Below are positions 34,851 to 43,143 of a DNA stretch of 64,000 nt, piece after piece. The DNA lies in the NCBI RefSeq assembly GCF_001667925.1, contig NZ_LZJR01000163.1:1-64000 (forward strand), read 5' to 3'. Position 1 is the stretch's first letter; the number at the start of each line of letters is the position of its first letter. A model generated the notes under the pieces. The model had not been told where the DNA came from. It was given only the letters and a program-made list of their open reading frames with translations, and did no database searches. Origin of the DNA: Mycobacterium sp. E2479. Its GTDB lineage: Bacteria; Actinomycetota; Actinomycetes; Mycobacteriales; Mycobacteriaceae. Made by a program: the position numbers and the translations under genes.

Positions 34851-35579
34851 TTGACCGTGGTGGCGGTTCAGGGAGAAGTCGAACATTCATTGCCTTGGCC
34901 CCGGATAAGGCGGACACCATTGGATTTCCGATCAGATCACGGATTCCGCGAGCCAAGGGCCGCGCTGCCGACCGAATTGAAGTTGACACAGTCCCAGCGG
35001 AGACGACGCCAACGCATACTTCTGGCGGCCGCTGCCGTCGCATGTGATGGCGGGTATGACGGGGTACAAATGCGCCTAGTAGCCGAACGCGCGAGTGTCG
35101 CGCTGGGCACCGTGTACCACTACTTCCCCTCGAAGGAACACCTGCTTGTGACTTTGCTCGGCGAGTGGTTGGAAACCTTTTCCGACCCCGCAGCAGCACC
35201 GGTCCCACCCAACGGGGACTGCGCATCCGGGCGCCTTCGGCACATCGCCGATCGGTTGAGCGCGATGACTGGGGCTAATCCTCAGTTAGCGGACGCCATG
35301 GTGCGCTCCTACCTATTCGCAGACGCCAGAGTGTCCATCGAGGTCGCGAACGTCCGCAAACAGCTCGCGACGATCTTTGCGGGCGGCCGCAGCGACATAC
35401 AACTAACGGAACGTGAAAAAGCTACGGGTTACCTTCTCGCCGATGTGTGGACATCACAAGTGCTCGCGATGGTCCGCGGCAGGGTCACGACGGAGCAGGT
35501 GCGTGCTCGCCTCGCGCGGGCGATCGACTTGCTTGCCCGGTCGCGGAACGACAGCTCGTACGTGCCACCGACCGGATAA
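34851..35579 (+). CDS. KstR-like TetR-family regulator
   Basis: Up to 242 aa; the start is uncertain because the first about 45 residues from TTG 34851 are unlike the family, and an internal start near 34970 is possible. From about residue 47 it resembles KstR, the mycobacterial cholesterol-catabolism repressor: SQRRRRQRIL, GGYDGVQMR-VAERA-VALGTVYHYFPSKEHLLV, then PQLADAMVRSYLFADA. It is clearly a paralogue and not KstR itself. It is flanked by operator copies 5 and 6, the latter the best palindrome of the set, and is therefore the leading candidate for the protein that binds GACCATAC-N14-GTATGGTC. Its ligand may be a sterol-derived CoA ester, as for KstR. Confidence 0.8.
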   Translation: MTVVAVQGEVEHSLPWPRIRRTPLDFRSDHGFREPRAALPTELKLTQSQRRRRQRILLAAAAVACDGGYDGVQMRLVAERASVALGTVYHYFPSKEHLLVTLLGEWLETFSDPAAAPVPPNGDCASGRLRHIADRLSAMTGANPQLADAMVRSYLFADARVSIEVANVRKQLATIFAGGRSDIQLTEREKATGYLLADVWTSQVLAMVRGRVTTEQVRARLARAIDLLARSRNDSSYVPPTG

Positions 35580-35642
35580 GCGGCAAAACGCGGATATCAC
35601 CCGTAACCGCTATCCCAGCGGCAGCGTCCTGGATCGGGGGCC

Positions 35643-35680
35643 GGGTGACCATACTATATATTCTTATCGTATGGTCACCC
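35643..35680. promoter_or_regulatory. Operator copy 6, perfect 12-base arms (GGGTGACCATAC / GTATGGTCACCC)
   Basis: Arms at 35643-35654 and 35669-35680 are perfect inverted repeats around 14 AT-rich bases. This is the longest and best copy of the repeated operator. It lies between the KstR-like gene and the methyltransferase gene at 35735, 55 bases before the latter's ATG. Confidence 0.85.
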
Positions 35681-35734
35681 CCCCGTTCGGCGGCGGGGAC
35701 TAGAAGCGACACGAGGACGACATGAGGACGACAG

Positions 35735-36667
35735 ATGGCTCGCACTGATGACGACAGTTGGGATATCACCGAGAGCGTGGGAGCGACCGCGCTGGGTGTG
35801 GCGATGGGCCGGGCCGCCGAGGCATACGTTGAAAATCCCCTGTTCAATGACCCTTACGCCCAGTACCTCCTGGATGCCGCCACCGAGCACGGGTGGCATC
35901 CGTCCTATACCGAAGCAATTTTCGAAGAGATGGCCGCCGAGCCGGGGCTCATCGAACGGATGCAGGCGATGCATGGCTACACCGCGGTGCGGACGAGGTT
36001 CTTTGATGACTTTTTCACGGTTGCCAGCGCTGACGGCATCGACCAGGCTGTAATCCTTGGCGCCGGACTCGACGCTCGCGCCTGGCGGCTGCCGTGGCTG
36101 CCTGCTGCGACGGTCTACGAGATCGACCAACCAAAAGTGTTGGCGTTCAAGACTACAACGCTGCGAGAGCGCAACGTTGAACCGCGTGCGCGTCACGTCG
36201 CAGTTCCGATCGATTTGCGTCAAGACTGGCCGACTGCGTTACGGGAAGCCGGATTTGATTCATCGCGCCCGACGGCGTGGTCTGCCGAAGGTCTATTACC
36301 TTACCTGCCCGCCGACGGCCAGGACTTGCTCTTCGCACGGCTACAGGAGCTCAGCGCACCTGGCAGTCGGATCGCCGTCGAGGCGCTCGGTGAAAGTTTC
36401 TTCGACCCACAGTCGCTGGCCGATCGCGGCCAGGACATGCAAATTATGCGGGAAGCCGCCGGCAAAGTCGGCATCCAGGTGGGCGTCACCACGGATTTGT
36501 GGTACTTGGAGGAGCGTGCAGACGTCGCGGACTGGCTCGCCGACAGAGGCTGGCAGGTAACAGATTTCGCGGCCACCGACCTAATGGCCCGGTGTGGGCG
36601 GCCTGCGCCCGAGGGTGTCGAGGACGCCGTGTTCAGCACTGTGTTCGTTGAGGGCCGGCGGGTATAG
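35735..36667 (+). CDS. SAM-dependent methyltransferase, mycobacterial TIGR00027/LCMT type
   Basis: 310 aa. The opening DSWDITESVGATALGVAMGRAAE and the motif VILGAGLDARAWRLPW (SAM site, about 105-120), followed by VYEIDQPKVL and AEGLLPYLP, are diagnostic of the large mycobacterial family of putative methyltransferases related to leucine carboxyl methyltransferase. O-methylation of a lipid or carboxylate is the likely activity. Preceded directly by operator copy 6, so probably the most tightly controlled gene of the local regulon. Confidence 0.85.
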   Translation: MARTDDDSWDITESVGATALGVAMGRAAEAYVENPLFNDPYAQYLLDAATEHGWHPSYTEAIFEEMAAEPGLIERMQAMHGYTAVRTRFFDDFFTVASADGIDQAVILGAGLDARAWRLPWLPAATVYEIDQPKVLAFKTTTLRERNVEPRARHVAVPIDLRQDWPTALREAGFDSSRPTAWSAEGLLPYLPADGQDLLFARLQELSAPGSRIAVEALGESFFDPQSLADRGQDMQIMREAAGKVGIQVGVTTDLWYLEERADVADWLADRGWQVTDFAATDLMARCGRPAPEGVEDAVFSTVFVEGRRV

Positions 36668-36734
36668 GCGGACCGATCTCTCTCCGGCTCGCGTTAGCTC
36701 CGGACAGCCTCACCCGCCAAGGAGTGGCATCGGC

Positions 36735-37640
36735 TCATCCTACGGAGTCACGGTCCGGGGTGCTCGCGGTTTCCGGGCCGCGGACCGAGGCGGCGGCTGG
36801 TATCTGTGCACGAATTAGAGCTACGAAGCGGTAGCCGACGAAAGCGGCAAGGAAACCCATGGTCCATAGTGCGATGTTGCCGACCGTCTTGTTGGCCGGG
36901 TTGAGGTAGACCATGACGCCCATGGCCCCGAAGAGCACGACGGGTGCACCGTCCGACCATTGCAGGACAGGGTCGGCAGCACGCGCGACCGCAGCCTTGC
37001 CGATCAGCGGGAGCATGACAGCCGTGAATACTGCCGTTGTGACCAGGACATAGATCGCCCAGCCGCGCGGAGCGGTGGGGTCGCCGAGAAACATATCCGC
37101 CGCGGGCCTTTTCAGGCTTCGACCAACCCAGCGATAGACGCCGAACTTCTCACAGTCGGCGTTGAATACCAACATGAGCCAGGAATGAACCATCCCGTAC
37201 AGCGCGCACCGCCATACGATCTGCCACCACACCATCGATCGCGGGTCGGCAACGATGCGCCCGTCGAGCGCCAGATTGACCATGGCATAGGTCGGCCACA
37301 ACATGGCCGCCATCAACACAGGTACGACGACCGGCACATCGCCTAAATGGACACTGAACACGCCGAGGTCACCGTAGCGAATGTCGCCCCAGATGAACCC
37401 GCCAAGGGTGATGTTGCTTTGCTCGAACGCCCACTCGAGTGCCGCTCCGGTTGCGAAGAAGGCCGTCATCAGCGGTCCGCCGAGATGCTTCCACATGTGC
37501 CCTAACAACAGGACGCAAAGGGAAAGCGTCATGACGATCTGCGCCGCGATGGGCAGCCCCATGCCTCCGGGCCCCGTAGCCGCCCAGGCAATCACAGCTA
37601 CGAAGATCAGGCATGCGGTGGTGATGACTTTGTCCAGCAT
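36735..37640 (-). CDS. Membrane protein resembling carotenoid-biosynthesis (CruF/DUF422) proteins
   Basis: About 301 aa from ATG 37640, with about seven hydrophobic helices. The pattern GAALEWAFEQS...GGFIWGDIRYGDLG....LGDVPVVVPVLMAAMLWPTYAM resembles the PF04240 carotenoid-biosynthesis family (E of the first motif, G-Y-YGD, VP in the following helix). Similarity is by eye and moderate. Members hydrate or modify polyisoprenoid chains. It is divergent from the hydrolase-membrane-Rieske module across a 261-base region containing an operator-like site. Confidence 0.6.
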   Translation of the reverse strand: MLDKVITTACLIFVAVIAWAATGPGGMGLPIAAQIVMTLSLCVLLLGHMWKHLGGPLMTAFFATGAALEWAFEQSNITLGGFIWGDIRYGDLGVFSVHLGDVPVVVPVLMAAMLWPTYAMVNLALDGRIVADPRSMVWWQIVWRCALYGMVHSWLMLVFNADCEKFGVYRWVGRSLKRPAADMFLGDPTAPRGWAIYVLVTTAVFTAVMLPLIGKAAVARAADPVLQWSDGAPVVLFGAMGVMVYLNPANKTVGNIALWTMGFLAAFVGYRFVALIRAQIPAAASVRGPETASTPDRDSVG

Positions 37641-37687
37641 TGTCCGCCTCCATCTCGTTCGCGGCGCGCGACAGCTCGCCGGCGACA

Positions 37688-37714
37688 CCATACGATTATT
37701 TAGCACCCGTATGG
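37688..37714. promoter_or_regulatory. Operator-like site (CCATACG-N13-CGTATGG)
   Basis: Both half-sites are perfect but the core spacing is 15 instead of 14. It lies 48 bases upstream of the minus-strand membrane protein ATG at 37640. The one-base longer spacing may weaken binding, or the site may be read by a related regulator. Confidence 0.55.
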
Positions 37715-37799
37715 CGAGACAGCACCTGACGTGGGGACGCCATCGTCACCACTGAGCCCCGTGCCTCTCGCGGAGGGGCCGGAGCAGCGCCCGAATGCA

Positions 37800-37811
37800 G
37801 TATGGCCATAC
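37800..37811. promoter_or_regulatory. Inverted half-sites GTATGG-CCATAC
   Basis: A perfect 12-base palindrome made of the two operator half-sites back to back. From the right half, a weak outward partner GTCTTGTC at 37826-37833 gives a CCATAC-N14-GTCTTG arrangement (four of six in the right core half). It lies 90 bases before the PF10118 gene at 37902, so it may be the plus-strand operator of this divergent region. Confidence 0.45.
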
Positions 37812-37901
37812 ATTAATCCATATACGTCTTGTCTACAACTCGCTTTCTCGATAGTCTCGAAGACATCCAGACGCGTAGATCCGACTTTGAAGGGGTTTCT
37901 G

Positions 37902-38822
37902 ATGTCCGACCTCACGGTGCGGCGTGTACGGTTCGACTTTGCCGGCCGCGATGTACCTTTCAACTGGAATCCCGACCGTGGCTCCTTCGCGATGCAGTGC
38001 AACGTGATCTCGTTTTTCGCCCCTGGCTTCGAGAAATTCATCGTCGATGCGACGCGCGAAGCGATCCCGCTGATGACGAACCCGGCTGCCGCCGAGGAGG
38101 CCAATCTCTACCTGCGCCAGGAGGCCCAGCACTCCGCTGCCCATGTAAGTCACCTCAACGCACTGATCCGGCGCTGGCCCGGGCTGCAAGAGACGAAAGA
38201 CAAGGTGATCGAATCGTATGATCGACTCACCGCGACCAAATCACTCCAGTGGCGACTGGCCTATCCTGCGGTAGTTGAAGCGACGTTCACGCCGTACTTC
38301 AAAGTCTTCCTGGACCACGAAGACAAGCTGTTCGCGCCCGGTGATGAGGCAGTGGCGTCGTTGTTCTTGTGGCATTTCGTCGAGGAGATCGAACATCGCA
38401 GTTCTGCGCTCGTAGTGTACAACGCCGTCTACGGCAATTACCTGTACCGGTTGAAGACCATCGTCGGTGTGGTGAAGCACCTGCATGAGATCCTGAACAT
38501 CATTTCGAGCGGATTCCGTGAGCACGTGCCCGCCGAGGACGGCGGCCAGTTAGGCTTGCTTATCCCAAATGGCCTTACGCCCAGGGCAATCCGGGAGACC
38601 CTGCGCGCCGCACGCGACCTCGAGGGGATCGGTGAGCCGACCTACGCCGGCGTCCCGAAGCGCGAAATGTTGGAAATGCTAGTAGGTTTGGTCCGCTCGC
38701 AGGGCCCCCGCCACAACCCGCAATCCGAGAAGCTACCTCCGTTTGCCGACCGCTGGTTCACGCGGTACAAGGAGGAACCCAAGAGCGCCGCCCGCTGGTA
38801 CTCGGTAGGTTCGGCGAGCTGA
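37902..38822 (+). CDS. PF10118-type predicted metal-dependent hydrolase (copy 2)
   Basis: 306 aa from ATG 37902; the longer upstream frame is rejected because it runs through the operator palindrome. It closely resembles the protein at 4090-5049 throughout: VRRVRFDFAGRDVPF-WNPDR, EANLYLRQEAQHSAAH, YFKVFLDHEDKLF-PGDEAVASLFLWHF-EEIEHR, HVPAEDGG, RWYSVGS. The E/H clusters (about 69-82 and 162-167) are conserved in both copies, supporting metal binding. First gene of a module with the membrane protein, Rieske oxygenase and acyl-CoA ligase. Confidence 0.8.
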   Translation: MSDLTVRRVRFDFAGRDVPFNWNPDRGSFAMQCNVISFFAPGFEKFIVDATREAIPLMTNPAAAEEANLYLRQEAQHSAAHVSHLNALIRRWPGLQETKDKVIESYDRLTATKSLQWRLAYPAVVEATFTPYFKVFLDHEDKLFAPGDEAVASLFLWHFVEEIEHRSSALVVYNAVYGNYLYRLKTIVGVVKHLHEILNIISSGFREHVPAEDGGQLGLLIPNGLTPRAIRETLRAARDLEGIGEPTYAGVPKREMLEMLVGLVRSQGPRHNPQSEKLPPFADRWFTRYKEEPKSAARWYSVGSAS

Positions 38823-38965
38823 CGCGACGTGGCGTCGTCGACCGCCAAACTCAGCGGTTTGACGCTGGAACTGTTGGCCGTTCACGAGATGCACCGCTTC
38901 GCCATACGCCCTGACTCCATGTCTTTGATAGCTCGTCACCCGATGAGAAAGAACCAGATCGCGCA

Positions 38966-40000
38966 ATGAGTCCAATCATCATTAACAATCCATTGGACCT
39001 TCCCTGGCAGACCAATGTGTTCGATGCCCTGATGCTGTCGATCTTCGTTTCGGCAGTCGTCAACGCCGTGGTGCAGTTCCGCCGCGGCGTCCGAATGTAC
39101 GCGTTCGTTTTGGTCAGCGCCTTCGTATACGGAGTGGTTCTGGAACTGGCCGGCATGGCAACGTTGAACATGTACGTGCAGGGCAAATTCGTGGTAATGC
39201 TGAACTTCCCTGTGGTTCCGCTGTTCGCCGGGACCACCGCGATGCCACTGTATGTAACGCTGTTCTATCCGGTCATCTTCTCCATCGGCTTCAAGATCGT
39301 CGAGGCTCTGGGAATCACCAGTCGGTTGAAAGCCGCCGCCACCGGTGGCCTGTTCATGATCGCCCTCGACGCGCCCTACATCATCGAGGGGAACCTGCGA
39401 CATATCGTCTGGTGGACGTGGCGCAGTGACTTCGTGATGTTCCAGTATTGGCTCGGGTGGCCGCTCGTCGACATGGCGTGGGAGTCGTTGTGGGGGGCGG
39501 CCTTTTACTATCTGATGCTCGGAGCGCGCCCACATGTCGATGGCCTACCCGAGCACGGGTGGTCCACCGGTCGCGCGTTCGCATTCCATGCTCCTGCACG
39601 CGCACTCGGCGTACTGGCGATCGGCGTCCTGCTGCTGGCGCCGCTGTGCATCTGGACCTTTGTGGTGGGGCCGCAGTGGCCCTTCATGGCCCTGCTCGTC
39701 GTCGCACTGCTCATCGTTGCCGTCAGCGCACTCCGCGTCGCGCAACCATCCTCTCGCAGGCTTGATCGGGTCCTACTCTGTTGGCTGGCCGCATATGTGG
39801 CGTCCTTTGCCGCGATGATCGTCGCCAACTTGGTTCAAGAAGGGCACCTCACGCTTTACATCGCGGTACAGACGCTGGGCCTGCTCGGCATGACCGTCTT
39901 TGCCACCTTTCCGCTATGGACTCCCCGCCCGGCCGCAGCTACGGCCAGCGGGAAGAGCACGGCGCCCCCGGATTCTGAACGAACTCTGACGCAGACCTAG
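38966..40000 (+). CDS. Polytopic membrane protein, unnamed family (copy at 39 kb)
   Basis: 344 aa, about eight hydrophobic helices, preceded by AGAAAG. It is the best-preserved reference for the family that also includes 30407-31432, the fragment at 1-182 and the remnant at 6478-6852. Shared features are NPL-LPWQ-N-FDALML near the N-terminus, YVQGKF, MPLYVTLFYPVIF, LDAPYIIEG, and FQYWLGWPLVDM-WE. The recurring pairing with PF10118 and Rieske proteins suggests they act together, perhaps as a membrane-embedded lipid-oxidising system. No enzymatic motif is known to me. Confidence 0.77.
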   Translation: MSPIIINNPLDLPWQTNVFDALMLSIFVSAVVNAVVQFRRGVRMYAFVLVSAFVYGVVLELAGMATLNMYVQGKFVVMLNFPVVPLFAGTTAMPLYVTLFYPVIFSIGFKIVEALGITSRLKAAATGGLFMIALDAPYIIEGNLRHIVWWTWRSDFVMFQYWLGWPLVDMAWESLWGAAFYYLMLGARPHVDGLPEHGWSTGRAFAFHAPARALGVLAIGVLLLAPLCIWTFVVGPQWPFMALLVVALLIVAVSALRVAQPSSRRLDRVLLCWLAAYVASFAAMIVANLVQEGHLTLYIAVQTLGLLGMTVFATFPLWTPRPAAATASGKSTAPPDSERTLTQT

Positions 40001-40064
40001 GGCCGAGGAATCAAGCCGAAGCGACCACAGGATGTACGGCAACGACCGACGGGAGAAGTAATCG

Positions 40065-41225
40065 ATGGATCAGCACAGCGCGGCCGTCCAGGAATCCCAC
40101 GACCTGACGCGGCGCGCGCTTGCGCACATCGAAGCAAACACTCTGGACATCGCCGCGGACATCTGGACGGAATCGCGGGGAGCCTTTGTCAGCCAGGAAC
40201 GCTTCGAGGCCGACAGGGCGATGCTCCTCGGTGTCCCGCACGTCATAGCGTGGGCCGGTGAGATTGCTGAGCCGGGTCAGTACATCACTAAAGACGTGAT
40301 GGGTATTCCCGTGCTGGTCGCACGTTCACGCACCGGGGAGCTGCGGGCGTTCGTGAACGGCTGCGCACACCGCGGGGCACAGGTGGCCGACGGCCGCGGC
40401 ACGACCCGTATCTTCACCTGCCCCTATCACGGCTGGACCTATGGGCTCGACGGTCGCTTGACCGGGGCACCCGCTAAGGCGATGTTCGCCGGCGCCGAGC
40501 TCGACAAGCGCCGGCTCGTCGAGCTACCCGTCAGTGATCGCCACGGTCTCGTAACGGTCGGTCTCTCAGCCGATGTCGGCGTCGACGCCCACCTGGACAG
40601 CGCTGCACTACCGTTGGCCGGCTACGGCTTTTCCCACACCCACCACTTCGAGACGCGACGGTTCGAGCTGGCTACGAACTGGAAGCTGTGCGTCAACGTC
40701 AACTTCGAGGGTTATCACTTCCCCTACGTCCACGCCGACAGCCTCGCTCCGATGGTGACCAACAACTCGCCTTGCGATACCTTTGGTCAGCATGCGCGGT
40801 GGGCATTTCCGTTCCGCGACATCGTCCAATTCGCCGACAGGCCGTCCAAGGAATGGCCGGACCAATTCTTCGGGACCTCGGTATTCGGCCTCTTCCCGAG
40901 TTGTGTCCTTGTCGAGGCGCCCGGCACCTCACAGATGCTGCGCATCTACCCTGGCGCGCGGCCCGGTGAATGCGTCGCCTACCTGTCCTATGGAACCCCC
41001 AGCGCGGTAGAAACCGAGGCCGAACGCGAGTGGCATTCCAACGGCATGGAGGCGACTTGCCTGGTTCTGCGCGACGAGGACTTCCCGATGGCCGAATCAT
41101 GTCAGCGCGGCCTCGACGGTGGTGTGGGCCAAGTTGTCTTCGGACGCAACGAGCCGCTGCTGCACCATTTCGCCTCAGCGTGGCAACAGGCTTTGCTGAC
41201 AACAAATTTGGCTGCGGCGCACTAG
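40065..41225 (+). CDS. Rieske non-heme iron oxygenase, alpha subunit (copy 2)
   Basis: 386 aa. Rieske ligands C100-x-H102 and C119-x2-H122; iron ligands in EGYH218-x4-H223. It is a paralogue of 1955-3133 and shares the unusual N-terminal part (LTRRALAHIEANTLDI..DIW-ES) with it. Follows the membrane protein gene after 64 bases. It probably hydroxylates or demethylates the same class of substrate as copy 1, possibly at a different carbon. The start at 40065 has GGAGAAGTAATCG before it. Confidence 0.88.
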   Translation: MDQHSAAVQESHDLTRRALAHIEANTLDIAADIWTESRGAFVSQERFEADRAMLLGVPHVIAWAGEIAEPGQYITKDVMGIPVLVARSRTGELRAFVNGCAHRGAQVADGRGTTRIFTCPYHGWTYGLDGRLTGAPAKAMFAGAELDKRRLVELPVSDRHGLVTVGLSADVGVDAHLDSAALPLAGYGFSHTHHFETRRFELATNWKLCVNVNFEGYHFPYVHADSLAPMVTNNSPCDTFGQHARWAFPFRDIVQFADRPSKEWPDQFFGTSVFGLFPSCVLVEAPGTSQMLRIYPGARPGECVAYLSYGTPSAVETEAEREWHSNGMEATCLVLRDEDFPMAESCQRGLDGGVGQVVFGRNEPLLHHFASAWQQALLTTNLAAAH

Positions 41226-41297
41226 GCGGCCGGACGCTAATCCCGGTGACGGTGCAGCTATTTGCTCTGGCTCACCGGGTCGAACCGAAGGAGAATC

Positions 41298-42989
41298 ATG
41301 TCAGGCGATGCTTGCGGCTTCAATCTATCGACGGTCTTTTCGACCCTGGCGAAGACACTTCCCGATAACCGCGTGCTGCTCTGGCGGGGGCGGGAGTGGA
41401 CGTACGCCGACCTTGATGCCCGCATCGACGGCGCCGCGAACTATTTTGTCTCCCTTGGCCTGGGGTGTCATACCGAGCGGAACCACCTGCAGGGGCACGA
41501 ATCCGGCCAGGATCACGTTGGATTGTATCTACGCAACGGGAACCAGTACCTGGAAGCCATGATCGGCGGGTACCGGGCCCGTGTCGCACCCTTCAACGTC
41601 AATTACCGCTATGTGGAGGCTGAACTCGTCTACCTGCTGGACAATGCCAAAGCCCGCGCGCTGGTGTACAACGGCGAGTTCGCACCACGGGTCGCAGCCA
41701 TCCGCGATCAACTCCCCCACTTGGAATTTTTGATCCAGGTGGCCGACCACAGCGGCCAGCCATTGCTGCCTGGCGCCGTCGACTACGAATCGATCGTGGC
41801 CAGTCCGCCACCGGCGATTGGCATGCCCACCCCCAGCGCCGACGACCTCTACGTCCTCTACACCGGTGGCACCACCGGTATGCCCAAAGGCGTGCTGTGG
41901 CGTCAACACGACGTATTCGTCTCCTCAATGGGTGGGCGCTCTTTCGGCACAGACGATGCATTGTCGTCCTACGAGGAAGTGGCCGAGCGCGCATCCGAGG
42001 CACCGGGCGCCACCTCGGTGCTGTTGATTCCGCCGTTGATGCACGGCGCCGCGCAGTGGGGCGCTTTCCAGGTGATGACGATGGGTGGCTGGGTGGCGTT
42101 TCCCGATGATGTCGAAAGTATCCGCGCCGAGCAGATTTTGGCGCTTGCCGAACGCGAACGGGTGATGAGTATCCCGGTGGTCGGTGATGCCATCGCGCGT
42201 CCGCTTATCGATGAATTGGAGCGACGCCCGTACGACCTGTCCGGGTTGGTGTCCATCAGCAACGGTGGCGCGGCGCTGACTCCCAGTGTCCGTAAGCGCT
42301 TGGTGGGCGCGCTCCCAAATCTACTGATAATCGATACCGCGGGCGCCTCGGAATCGGGTCTGCAGATGAACGCGATGTCGACGAGTTCGCAACCAATCGC
42401 GATGGCGACTTTCAATCCGAGTTCTGAAACATCGGTGGTGGCCGCCGACTTCAGTCGGGCACTAAGACCCGGAGACGGCGAGGGATGGCTGGCCCGCCGA
42501 AACCTGATCCCACTCGGCTACCTGGACGACGCGGAAAAGACCGCGCGCACCTTCCCGATCATCGACGGGGTGCGCTGGTCAGTGCCTGGCGATCGGGCCT
42601 GCTATCTCGCCGACGGCCGCATCGAGCTGCTGGGCCGCGACGCGGTCACCATCAACTCCGGCGGCGAAAAAATCTTCGCCGAAGAAGTCGAGGCGGCGAT
42701 GGCCCAACATCCCGACGTCTACGACGTCGTCGTGGCGGGGCGCCCATCCGACCGCTGGGGCAACGAAGTGGTCGCGATCGTCCAACTACGCTCGGGCAGA
42801 GACCCTTCCGACCATGACCTGCTCCAAATCTGCCAGCAGCATGTCGCACGGTACAAGCTGCCCAAGGCAATCATCCGCGTTGACACCGTTCAGCGCTCAC
42901 CGGCGGGCAAAGCCGACTACCGCTGGGCTAAGCGGATAGCCACCGAAAGCCTCAACGTCAAGGCGGGCCTTCCGCTTTTACCCGGCTGA
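41298..42989 (+). CDS. Acyl-CoA synthetase, FadD19-like
   Basis: 563 aa from ATG 41298 with AAGGAG upstream; the earlier ATG at 41262 has none. The AMP-binding loop YTGGTTGMPKGVLWRQHD (about 194-211) has the VLWRQ/VWRHED ending typical of the FadD17/FadD19 group, which activates sterol side-chain carboxylates. Other adenylate-forming motifs are GWLARRNLIPLGYLDD and a C-terminal SPAGKADYRWAK with the catalytic lysine. There is a small insertion near residue 55-70 (GCHTERNHLQGHESGQD). It would make a CoA thioester ready for beta-oxidation by the next gene. Confidence 0.87.
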   Translation: MSGDACGFNLSTVFSTLAKTLPDNRVLLWRGREWTYADLDARIDGAANYFVSLGLGCHTERNHLQGHESGQDHVGLYLRNGNQYLEAMIGGYRARVAPFNVNYRYVEAELVYLLDNAKARALVYNGEFAPRVAAIRDQLPHLEFLIQVADHSGQPLLPGAVDYESIVASPPPAIGMPTPSADDLYVLYTGGTTGMPKGVLWRQHDVFVSSMGGRSFGTDDALSSYEEVAERASEAPGATSVLLIPPLMHGAAQWGAFQVMTMGGWVAFPDDVESIRAEQILALAERERVMSIPVVGDAIARPLIDELERRPYDLSGLVSISNGGAALTPSVRKRLVGALPNLLIIDTAGASESGLQMNAMSTSSQPIAMATFNPSSETSVVAADFSRALRPGDGEGWLARRNLIPLGYLDDAEKTARTFPIIDGVRWSVPGDRACYLADGRIELLGRDAVTINSGGEKIFAEEVEAAMAQHPDVYDVVVAGRPSDRWGNEVVAIVQLRSGRDPSDHDLLQICQQHVARYKLPKAIIRVDTVQRSPAGKADYRWAKRIATESLNVKAGLPLLPG

Positions 42990-43015
42990 TCATACGTTTA
43001 TAAGATTGCGTATGC
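42990..43015. promoter_or_regulatory. Operator copy 7 (TCATAC-N14-GTATGC)
   Basis: TCATACG (42990-42996) and CGTATGC (43009-43015) match the core in 10 of 12 positions with the same spacing; the arms are still a perfect CATACG/CGTATG palindrome. It starts one base after the FadD stop and precedes the thiolase-CYP51 pair. Confidence 0.65.
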
Positions 43016-43143
43016 TGCAGTCTTATACCTGCGCACCTTAGGCCCCAGGGGCCTCAGCGGAGGTGAACGCCTTGCTTGGAGAAAGTAGATTCCGGCGGTA
43101 ACAGACGATTTGGGGACCATCATGGAACCGAAGGGCGCCTAGC

